Source of the DNA: Alphaproteobacteria bacterium
Lineage (GTDB): Bacteria; Pseudomonadota; Alphaproteobacteria; JAGPBS01
Length of the DNA stretch: 43,772 bases
Assembly: GCA_018063245.1 (NCBI GenBank)
Contig: JAGPBS010000013.1
Location: forward strand, 1-43,772
Direction of reading: 5' to 3'
In this document: one piece after another, positions 26,968 to 34,620 of the stretch
Position numbering within the stretch: the first letter of the stretch is position 1
How the letters are laid out: every line of letters starts with the position of its first letter
Notes under the pieces: generated by a model
The model's input: the letters and a program-made list of their open reading frames with translations, nothing else
Databases searched by the model: none
Told to the model about the DNA's origin: nothing
Program-made: the position numbers and the translations under genes

Positions 26968-27747
26968 ATGGTTGAACTAAGATTGCCAAAAAATTCGCGT
27001 ATCAAGCCAGGAAAAAAGCATACAAATCCGGCAGGAAAAGAGAATAAGGAATTCAGAGTCTATCGCTATGATCCTGATAAGGATGAAAATCCAAGATTGG
27101 ATTCTTTTGAAGTCGATTTAGACAATTGTGGCCCAATGGTTCTCGATGCTTTGCTTTATATCAAAGATAAAATTGATAGCTCTCTGACGTTCCGGAGATC
27201 TTGTCGTGAAGGGATTTGCGGTTCTTGCGCTATGAATATTGATGGCACCAATACGCTTGCGTGTTTAAAGCCAATTGAGGATGTAAAAGGGGATGTTGCA
27301 ATTTATCCTTTGCCACATATGGAAGTCATCAAGGATTTGGTCCCAGATTTAAAAAATGTAATCGCTCAATATGCATCGATTAAACCATGGTTGCAGTCAG
27401 ATGAAGCTGCTCCTCCCGCCTCTGAGCGCCTTCAATCGCCTGAAGAGCGTGAATTGCTTGATGGTCTTTATGAATGTATTCTATGCTTTTGTTGTTCAAC
27501 ATCCTGCCCGAGTTACTGGTGGAATAGTGATAAGTATCTAGGGCCTGCCATTTTGCTTCAGGCCTATCGCTGGCTTGTTGATAGCCGAGATGATGCAACG
27601 GGCGAGAGACTTGATAATTTAGAAGATCCTTTCAAGCTTTACCGTTGCCATACGATTATGAATTGTACCAAGACCTGTCCGAAGGGCCTCAATCCAGCCA
27701 AAGCCATCGGTGGCATCAAAGAAATGATGGTTGAGCGCAAGGGGTAG
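26968..27747 (+). CDS. sdhB: Succinate dehydrogenase iron-sulfur subunit
   Basis: This 259-residue subunit carries the three Fe-S centres: CREGICGSC plus a downstream Cys for 2Fe-2[12 protein letters not shown] for 4Fe-4S, and [17 protein letters not shown] for the remaining clusters. It relays electrons from SdhA to quinone. AAAGGA precedes the ATG. It is the last gene of sdhCDAB. Only the palindromic repeat at 27761 could act as a terminator. Confidence 0.97.
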   Translation: MVELRLPKNSRIKPGKKHTNPAGKENKEFRVYRYDPDKDENPRLDSFEVDLDNCGPMVLDALLYIKDKIDSSLTFRRSCREGICGSCAMNIDGTNTLACLKPIEDVKGDVAIYPLPHMEVIKDLVPDLKNVIAQYASIKPWLQSDEAAPPASERLQSPEERELLDGLYECILCFCCSTSCPSYWWNSDKYLGPAILLQAYRWLVDSRDDATGERLDNLEDPFKLYRCHTIMNCTKTCPKGLNPAKAIGGIKEMMVERKG

Positions 27748-27760
27748 GGGTATGTTCTTC

Positions 27761-27915
27761 GTAATTCAGAGCCTCCTCCTTTAAGAGGTGGCGCCTGTCC
27801 CGCCGAAGCTTTAGCGTAGGAGGATGGAATCTCAGCAATGCTAGAACGCAAGACGATGCATGTTGATGCATCCCAGAGACTCCACGGGCTCTCTTTCAAG
27901 AGCCCTCTGAGTGAC
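27761..27915. repeat. dispersed palindromic repeat, copy A
   Basis: Outer arms are ATTCAGAGCC and CTCTGAGTGAC. Inside, each arm forms its own hairpin (CCTCCTC with GAGGTGG; GGGCTCT with AAGAGCCC), then TGGAATCTC pairs with GAGACTCCA. A GATGCAT/ATGCATC hairpin lies at the centre. The layout is shared with 38027-38150 and 43335-43489. It contains a CCGAAGCTTTAGCGTAGG insert, also seen in the last copy. Nothing else is visible in 27748-28013. Confidence 0.8.
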
Positions 27916-28013
27916 AATATTTATAGATTGCTCTTATAAACTTTTCATCAACGCATTATCTGACCTTCCGCGCAATGACAGACGTGTATATAATTTATAC
28001 CGTCACTCAACCA

Positions 28014-28724
28014 TTACTCCTTATGAAAACGACGTCTCGCACCATAACCGATCGCAATGAGCGATGGGATCAAAAGCCCTAAAAGAGAAGGTTCAGGTGT
28101 TGCAGTTGTATATGTACATGCCGATTCAGTTCCACTTTTACAAATAAGATAAAAACCTATACTGGGTGAGGCAAAATTGAGATTACTTCCTACGTTAATG
28201 GCACCGAAAGTAATATTAGAGCTTCGAAAATCAGTTCCCGTGCCTGGTCTATCAATAAGGGCTCCTCCAAAAAGTAAACCCGAACTAATTTGATTGTACC
28301 CTCTTTGCGCAGATGTATCTAAAGCGGTAGGGAGTGTTGAGCCTGTCAGTAGAAGGAAATTTGTATAATTTGTTAAAGTAGCCCCACTATAGAAACCAGC
28401 TACGCCTATGTCTACAGCTCCGAGTCCTGCATTCGTATACAACGCATTAATCTATGCAGTCGTTGCAAGTTGGAAATTCTGAAAAGTCCCGCCAGTGAGT
28501 AGCAGCGTTTGCATCTGATTCCAGCTGAGATTTGTTGTAAAATCAACATCAAGCCAAATGAGACCAGTGCTGGTATCTATTGTTAGATTTTCATCGGTCC
28601 CTTGTATAAGAGCCGCATGAGAAATCTGCGCAAAACCGAGTATTAATGCAGACGTGAGAGCTACCTTTTTAGCAAAACTGATCATTGATGATTTTGCTTT
28701 TGTAAATTGATTAATGAATGCCAT
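28014..28724 (-). pseudogene. PEP-CTERM sorting-domain protein, interrupted by one amber stop
   Basis: Reading through one TAG at 28452-28454 gives about 236 residues in a single frame. There is a signal peptide (VALTSALILGFAQISHAA), a segment ENLTIDTSTGLIWLDVDF typical of secreted PEP-CTERM proteins, and a C-terminal PEP-CTERM anchor (TPEPSLLGLLIPSLIAIG, then RRRFH). The anchor is recognised by an exosortase in the family model. No frameshift is present and the promoter elements upstream remain intact, so the loss looks recent, unless the stop is suppressed or a sequencing error. GGAGA precedes the ATG. Confidence 0.75.
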
Positions 28725-28799
28725 GATTGTCTCCTATCGATTAAATAAACATATTCTAGCACTATAATCCATACAGTCGTTGTGCGAATAGCACAATAC

Positions 28800-28816
28800 T
28801 TGCATATTTCGTGCCA
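28800..28816 (-). promoter_or_regulatory. sigma-54 (-24/-12) promoter of the interrupted PEP-CTERM gene
   Basis: On the minus strand TGGCACG (28810-28816), 4 bp, then ATGCAA (28800-28805). This fits the RpoN consensus TGGCACG-N4-TTGCA with one mismatch; the GG and GC dinucleotides are correctly placed. The start would be near 28791, leaving a leader of about 67 nt that begins within a TTGTGC/GCACAA hairpin (28780-28796). Confidence 0.65.
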
Positions 28817-28832
28817 ATAAATAAGCATTTAA

Positions 28833-28845
28833 AATCAATAAGTTA
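28833..28845 (+). promoter_or_regulatory. IHF-type site upstream of the sigma-54 promoter
   Basis: AATCAATAAGTTA matches the IHF consensus WATCAANNNNTTR at every defined position. It lies on the strand opposite to the promoter, upstream of it, as does the equivalent site at 39041-39053. Confidence 0.45.
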
Positions 28846-28898
28846 AAATTATGATTTATTTGTAAGAGTGAACTGTGTAAGAAAAAATGACAAAAAAA

Positions 28899-28946
28899 TA
28901 TCAGCCCTAAGTTATCTGTCAGATGAAAGATAGCCTGGGGCTGATA
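28899..28946 (-). terminator. rho-independent terminator of the Ala-rich protein gene
   Basis: TATCAGCCCT (28899-28908) pairs at 9 of 10 positions with GGGGCTGATA (28937-28946), with a smaller TATCT/AGATA pairing inside. On the minus strand the stem is followed by seven T residues. It ends the unit starting at 29730. Confidence 0.8.
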
Positions 28947-28992
28947 GGTCGTTTAGAGATTTTTTGAGTGATGAGTACTCTAATTGTAGATA

Positions 28993-29730
28993 TTATTCTG
29001 GTGCAACTGGTGCAGCAGGTGGGTTTAAGCCTTTGCCTTTGAATTCTTCATCAGCAGCAGGAAGAACAACAGATGTAAAAAATGGAGAAGATAGTTTTAC
29101 ATATAGCTCATGTAATTCTCCCCATGTTTTTTCTTCGCCCTTAAAGCCAGTTTTTACTGTTGGTAGATCATCTGCGCCAATAAGACGAGGATTGGTATTG
29201 CGAACTGCATTCATGTAAGCACTCTTTTTTGAAGGATCTCTTGTAGAGTGACCAAGTTCGTTTATTTTTTCCATTAGAACTGGACGTAAATCTCCATTTG
29301 CAATGATACGATCAACTAGATTGTTTTCAGAGAGATGTGCATGATTTTGAACAGCAGCTTTTGTTTCAGCTGACGATTTGTAAAGTCCAGATGGTGTGAT
29401 GAGTTCAGGCTTTACGTTAGAGTTTAAATTTGCCAAAACAGTTGCAAAATCTTCTGGTTTGAAATTTTCAATTGTAACGGTATCAGGGTCACGACCTTCT
29501 TTTGTGGCGCGAGCTTTTTCCTGTGCAGTGCGGTCAGCAAGAATTTTACCTGTGGCAGATATGATAGCTTCAATTGAAGCTGCGACAGCTGCTTCTCTGT
29601 AAGCAGGCAATGCTTTTTGATAGTCAGCAACTGCTACGTTGTATTGATCAAAAGCTGCTTTTTTTGCATCAGCATCTAGGGGGGCAGCAACGGCAGCTGG
29701 TGCAGCAGCTTGTGGGTCTATATTAGCCAT
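28993..29730 (-). CDS. Uncharacterised Ala/Pro-rich protein
   Basis: This 245-residue protein is not recognised. It is hydrophilic, has no signal peptide or membrane helix, and has Ala/Pro-rich ends (AAAPAAVAAPLDADAKKAAF and GLNPPAAPVAPE) around a mostly helical core. AAGGAG lies 6 nt before the ATG. A terminator on each side shows that it is a single-gene unit, so the coding call is firm. Its restriction to host-associated relatives is a possibility that cannot be tested here. Confidence 0.75.
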   Translation of the reverse strand: MANIDPQAAAPAAVAAPLDADAKKAAFDQYNVAVADYQKALPAYREAAVAASIEAIISATGKILADRTAQEKARATKEGRDPDTVTIENFKPEDFATVLANLNSNVKPELITPSGLYKSSAETKAAVQNHAHLSENNLVDRIIANGDLRPVLMEKINELGHSTRDPSKKSAYMNAVRNTNPRLIGADDLPTVKTGFKGEEKTWGELHELYVKLSSPFFTSVVLPAADEEFKGKGLNPPAAPVAPE

Positions 29731-29783
29731 AGTTTACTCCTTTGTTTGATTATTTCCTGTATTCGAATTTTTTATTTTTATTC

Positions 29784-29817
29784 AAAAAATTATCCCTACC
29801 CTAAGTAAGGATAATTT
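29784..29817 (-). terminator. terminator after the CRTAC1-like gene
   Basis: AAATTATCC (29787-29795) and GGATAATTT (29809-29817) are perfect arms with a 13-nt loop. On the minus strand a T run follows. It lies 59 bp past the stop of the upstream gene and 54 bp before the start of the Ala-rich gene. Confidence 0.7.
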
Positions 29818-29875
29818 GTTTCATCAATATTACAAGAAATATGTTTGCAAATACTTTATAGGAGTATTATGGGTG

Positions 29876-31270
29876 TTAACATTTTTCAGCAAGCGTTTCT
29901 CTGCGCCCATCCGGATGGAGAATTGTGAGGTTTTGATTTGGTTTGATGTTTCTGAGGACCTCAAAGCTACCATCGGGCCAGCGAATCTCGATATGGTCAA
30001 TAATCTGTGCTTTGCCAAGACCAAAGTGAGCAACAGGTTCCATCTGACAGAGATAGCCACTCCCTGCACAAATTGAACGGAGCTGGCTGCGACCATCAGC
30101 AAAAAGACGCACACGTGCACCGCGTGCAGGCGCGCCGCTTGGTGTTAAGATACAAAGGCGAAGCCAGTTATTTTTGGTTGCGAGTGTTTTAAAGAACCTG
30201 AGAGATTGTTCAGTTTTGAAGCCGCGTGTTAAGAGTAACTCGAGCTGTCCGTCATGGTCAAAGTCACCAACAACAGCCCCTCTGGCCTCACCAATCTCAT
30301 CTTCAGCCTCAAGGCAAGGAATATCAGTCCACTCATCGTCAATATATTTAAAGAGACGATTTCGTCCTTTGGCAACATGAAAGAAAATTTCTTCAAATCC
30401 ATCATTGTCAAAGTCTGCAACGATGATGTTTTGAACATGAGCAGGACGGGCAAGTGCCTCAGAGGCTGCACTTAGAAAGCCCCCGCCTGGTCTTTGAAGA
30501 TAGAGTCGATTTTCACCATCACGGCTACCGTAAATCAGATCAAATAAGCCATCACCGTCAGAATCGATTACGGTGGCACCGCTATTAATCTGTCCAGGAT
30601 CATCGATTTTCACTTCTTCTGATATTTCTTCAAAAGTCCCTGAGCCTAAATTGCGGAAGAGAAAATTCCCATGACGTGTTGTTGCAAAGATATCCATGCG
30701 TTCTGAAACAATTTGAGCTGAAATAACCGACATGCCTTCAGCAATGATGTCGAGCCCGGCTTCTTCAGCCATATCAAAAAGCTTGCCTTTATAGTTGATC
30801 TCGTAGAGTCTCCAAGGATTGCCACGATTGACAATGATAAATCCATATTTTCCATTGCCTTTACGATCAATACAAGCAACAGAACGGCCTGAGCCAAAGT
30901 TCATCACATGCGCATTCTCTGCACTGGCGAGAAGATCCATCCAGCGATCACCAAAGTAAGCGAAGATACGATCACCAACTGGCTTTAAGCCTTCTTTTGT
31001 GTCATTGTTCAGAATATAAAGCTCTTCTCGGCCATCGCAGTCAATGTCAGCAGCACAGACGCTGATCGCTTCTCCTTCAGAGTCTCTTAAAATTTCAGGG
31101 ATATGAATCTCAATGAGTTTTCCATTTTTCCATCCAAGGGCTTGGTTATCGCATCCAAAACCACATATGAATATTTCAAAGTGACCATCATTGTTAAGAT
31201 CGACAATCGCCGCTCCATTCATTAAGCGAGGCGTATTCTTTTCAATAAGCTCTGAGCAATCAATAAACAT
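29876..31270 (-). CDS. FG-GAP/VCBS propeller protein with ASPIC/UnbV domain (CRTAC1-like)
   Basis: This 464-residue protein is built of FG-GAP/VCBS propeller repeats with Asp-rich calcium-type loops (DLNNDGHFE, DIDCDGREE, DSDGDGLFD, DFDNDGFEE, DFDHDGQLE). It ends in an ASPIC/UnbV domain (GARVRLFADG, HFGLGKA, IRWPDGS). Relatives are usually exported, but this start (MFIDCSELIE) has no signal peptide. AGAGGA precedes the ATG, and no upstream in-frame extension with a hydrophobic segment is apparent. The function of the family in bacteria is unknown. Confidence 0.88.
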   Translation of the reverse strand: MFIDCSELIEKNTPRLMNGAAIVDLNNDGHFEIFICGFGCDNQALGWKNGKLIEIHIPEILRDSEGEAISVCAADIDCDGREELYILNNDTKEGLKPVGDRIFAYFGDRWMDLLASAENAHVMNFGSGRSVACIDRKGNGKYGFIIVNRGNPWRLYEINYKGKLFDMAEEAGLDIIAEGMSVISAQIVSERMDIFATTRHGNFLFRNLGSGTFEEISEEVKIDDPGQINSGATVIDSDGDGLFDLIYGSRDGENRLYLQRPGGGFLSAASEALARPAHVQNIIVADFDNDGFEEIFFHVAKGRNRLFKYIDDEWTDIPCLEAEDEIGEARGAVVGDFDHDGQLELLLTRGFKTEQSLRFFKTLATKNNWLRLCILTPSGAPARGARVRLFADGRSQLRSICAGSGYLCQMEPVAHFGLGKAQIIDHIEIRWPDGSFEVLRNIKPNQNLTILHPDGRRETLAEKC

Positions 31271-31365
31271 GTGTCCTCTTTTTCTTATATTTCTTTGTTC
31301 AAGTATAATACAAAACTATAAAAGAGAGAATTAAAAAAGAAAGAGCATCAGGTCTTTTGATACAA

Positions 31366-34300
31366 TTATTCTGATTTTAGATTGTTGTTTTTATTTGTAA
31401 TGGATTGTTCATTCTTTTCAGATGTTTGTAAATGCTCATCAAAGCTTTTGGTTGAGCCAGCGAAGAAGAGGCGGCGGATGATACCTGGTGTTAAAAGAGA
31501 GGCTGCGCTCACTTTCATTTTAGGATTTTCGAGCGAGCCTTTTATCTGATAGTTTGCAGCAAAGATGCCTTCACCAGATTTGCCGATGAGAAGATCGCCA
31601 ACAACAGGAATTGAGCCAATGACATGGTTCATGCTATGCATTGGCACAACCGTTCCCTCTGCTTCAATCCATTCAGATTTGAAATTAAGATTGCCTCGTG
31701 CCGTCAAGCCTAGGGAGCTTCCCTGTGTTGTCATATTATCAACACCGAGTAAGTTGTTCTTCCACTGGTAGTCGCCATGACTTGATTTAAAAACGATTCC
31801 TTTGTTTTCTATCGTTTGTGAAAGACCGTCAATGGAAAGGAGATTGGCAATTTTAGCAAAGAGAGGCAGATCACCTTTCAGTTGGTAGTTTGTCAGCTCA
31901 AAGATTCCTTTGTAATGAGTGTCGGTCATGTCAGCAGTGCCATCAACAAGAAGTTTTCCATTATACATTGAGGTGTATAAATCCATGCTGCGGAGCAATT
32001 GACCTATATCTTCAATATTCGCATGAAAATGCATTCTGTTTTCAGCTTTGTCTTTTTTCAAGGCGATTTCGATGTTTTTATCAGATAGTGGTGTTTTGGC
32101 CTTTAGATCAAAGGATTGGTAATGATTGTTTCTGTGGAGTGCTTTGAGACTCAAATCTTTAATTTCATCTCTGTTTTTAAAACGGAGACGATCCACAACA
32201 AGATTTAAATCAAAATCAGCTTCATCATCTGAATCGCTTTTCAGCAGGTCTTTTCTTTTTTTCCAGAAGCCATCAAAGTCAAAGAGAGATCCTGTGACGT
32301 TGATCTGGTAAATGTCAGAGGGTTCGCGATAAAGATCGATTGCGATATCAGAGTCTCCAATTTTGAACTGAGGAAATTGAAGCAGTAAAACTTTCTTTGT
32401 TTCAGGATCAGTCACAAATTTACCATCAATTGCGACATCTTTCCCTTTGATATCAAGTTTCATAAAAGATAGCTTTTCACCATTTTCACGAATGATTTGT
32501 GCGGTGCCAGATAAGGGGCTGTTTTTTGCTTTTTGATAGTGAAAATCAGGCAAATCAATTTTGGTTTTCTGTAAATCGAATGAGGCATCAATCTGATTTG
32601 ATTTGTAAAGACTATTGGTCATGGTCATTGAAAGGGATAGAGGGCCCGAGGCTTTATCCTGTAAATCAGGGATGAGTTGATAGAGATCTTCAGCCATAAA
32701 TGGACCGGAGGCCTTCAGCGATTGTTTGATGCCATTTTGCGGATTGAAATATTCAGTCCATTCAATATCTGTCTCTGCTCCATTAAGGTGGGGCTTGCCT
32801 GTGAGCGTCATTTTATCATTGTCAAGGATAAGATTGAGCGCACTATTCTCAATATTGATGCCCGGTGCAACCTCTTTAAACCCAGTCTTTGTTAGTGCGC
32901 TTTGAAGCTGAATTTTGACATCTTTGAGGCTGACGGATTTGCTTAATGGGAAATCTAAGTGTAATTTTGTGTGCGCCGATCCAGATAGGCGATCAAGGCT
33001 GATTGGATATTGCGATAGAAAATTCAAGGGTTCTTTTTCAATAAATTGGAGGGATTTATCTAAGGGGCCATCGGCCTCGACATCGATTGCGATTGCCTGA
33101 TTACTTCCAGATAAGCCAGAAATGAGAACTTTTGTGTTTTTGAGTGGAATGGTGTTAGCAATCCCTTCATGAATATCAATATCAAAATTATCTCTATCGT
33201 AAGTAATGTGCCCTTTCACCTTTGTGGCAATTGGTAAAGGTTTGAAGTAATTTACGTCAAGATCTTCATAATCTATAGTGCCGTTAAGGCGTCTTAATCT
33301 GAAAGAGTCCTCTTTTCCAGAAAGCCTAACAGAAATGGTTGCCTTATTGGCTGTGCCTTCCTTTATATTACTCAATACCCAGTCACGGGCCACAATAGCA
33401 AGCGGTTTTGGCCAATAGTTAGGTAGATCCCTCATTTGAAAATGAAGCAATTCAGCGTCAATTTTAATGTTGGGTCTTTTGGTTTCAGCAAAAACGATTT
33501 TACTTTTGGCATTGACATGTCCTTCTGCGGAATCAAAAGAGAGTGTATCAACAGTCAATGAGTGATCTAGAGATTTGTATGTCAGGCTCATATCGAGGCC
33601 TTCTAGATCTATTTTCTTTGGAAAGAATGATTTAGAGAGAAAAAATCCATTTGCATTTTGGATTTTCAAGCGCGAAATCATATCGTGCGCCCTTAAATCA
33701 TAATGCAAAGAGTAACGATAATTAGCCGTCAGAGCGAGATCATCTATATAGTCTGATTCTTTAATGTGCTTCAAAGCAAGAGGAAGTGAATGCAGAGAGA
33801 GATGATCAGACATCGTCTCAAGCGTGAAATAATCAAGCTTTTTGTTGTAATCGCAATCTCCTTTAAAGTTGACTGTTTTTTGGTCATATACCATATCAAA
33901 ATCATAATGACCTAGAACATGTTGTCCTTGATGTTTTAGCTTTAAGTTTAACTCTGGAATTGTTACATGAATCTTTTCAACATGGTCAGTATAGTCGATT
34001 GAGATTTTTTGCAAAGATAGGTTCTCAATGTATTTATAGCGACCGATAAAACTTTCAAAATCTTGCATAACAAATTCAGGCGTGAGAAAAAACACAAAAG
34101 GCGAGGTTTCAGATGTTGATTCATTTGATCCAAGTTTCTGAAAGCCAACAGTGATTTGATTTTGCGCATTGCGTGCTATTTTTAAATGCCCAGATTGAAG
34201 GTCAATTTCATGAGGAACAAACCGGCCCCATATTAGATCCCAATATGAGAATTGGACGCCTAGCTGCTTAATGATGGTGAGTTTTTCACCTTTTTCATTT

Positions 34301-34551
34301 GAAATATTGAGGCCTTCGAGCAGAAATTCAAAAGGCAAAAGACTGTCAGATTTTGTGAGTTTCAAGCTCTCAAGCTTAAATTCAAAATCAGGAGAAAGCT
34401 CTGAGACATATGTTTCAAAACGTTTTGCTAAAAAATCAAGAGGGATAGGACCTTTTGACAGTTGATAATTGAGGTAAAGCAAAAAGCTAATCAGGGAAAT
34501 CAGGATCGCAGAGATAAATATGAGACATGATCTGAAAAGAACTTTGTACAT
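31366..34551 (-). CDS. AsmA-like protein with DUF3971 and AsmA C-terminal region (YhdP-like)
   Basis: This 1061-residue protein has one N-terminal membrane helix (LIFISAILISLISFLLYLNY) and a very long periplasmic beta-rich body. The C-terminal part (GRLNFKSEWIE-like, VIGSIPVVGDLLIGKSGEGI) is the AsmA_2 region. It belongs to the bridge-like lipid transfer group with YhdP and TamB, which act in phospholipid delivery to the outer membrane. It is divergent from glnE, an arrangement seen in other alphaproteobacteria. AGGAT lies 9 nt before the ATG. Confidence 0.85.
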   Translation of the reverse strand: MYKVLFRSCLIFISAILISLISFLLYLNYQLSKGPIPLDFLAKRFETYVSELSPDFEFKLESLKLTKSDSLLPFEFLLEGLNISNEKGEKLTIIKQLGVQFSYWDLIWGRFVPHEIDLQSGHLKIARNAQNQITVGFQKLGSNESTSETSPFVFFLTPEFVMQDFESFIGRYKYIENLSLQKISIDYTDHVEKIHVTIPELNLKLKHQGQHVLGHYDFDMVYDQKTVNFKGDCDYNKKLDYFTLETMSDHLSLHSLPLALKHIKESDYIDDLALTANYRYSLHYDLRAHDMISRLKIQNANGFFLSKSFFPKKIDLEGLDMSLTYKSLDHSLTVDTLSFDSAEGHVNAKSKIVFAETKRPNIKIDAELLHFQMRDLPNYWPKPLAIVARDWVLSNIKEGTANKATISVRLSGKEDSFRLRRLNGTIDYEDLDVNYFKPLPIATKVKGHITYDRDNFDIDIHEGIANTIPLKNTKVLISGLSGSNQAIAIDVEADGPLDKSLQFIEKEPLNFLSQYPISLDRLSGSAHTKLHLDFPLSKSVSLKDVKIQLQSALTKTGFKEVAPGINIENSALNLILDNDKMTLTGKPHLNGAETDIEWTEYFNPQNGIKQSLKASGPFMAEDLYQLIPDLQDKASGPLSLSMTMTNSLYKSNQIDASFDLQKTKIDLPDFHYQKAKNSPLSGTAQIIRENGEKLSFMKLDIKGKDVAIDGKFVTDPETKKVLLLQFPQFKIGDSDIAIDLYREPSDIYQINVTGSLFDFDGFWKKRKDLLKSDSDDEADFDLNLVVDRLRFKNRDEIKDLSLKALHRNNHYQSFDLKAKTPLSDKNIEIALKKDKAENRMHFHANIEDIGQLLRSMDLYTSMYNGKLLVDGTADMTDTHYKGIFELTNYQLKGDLPLFAKIANLLSIDGLSQTIENKGIVFKSSHGDYQWKNNLLGVDNMTTQGSSLGLTARGNLNFKSEWIEAEGTVVPMHSMNHVIGSIPVVGDLLIGKSGEGIFAANYQIKGSLENPKMKVSAASLLTPGIIRRLFFAGSTKSFDEHLQTSEKNEQSITNKNNNLKSE

Positions 34552-34620
34552 TCAAAGTAATCCTGACATAATGGTATAAAAGCAAAGACACACAAAGTAG
34601 CTTGCTAGAAAGTTTAAGAG

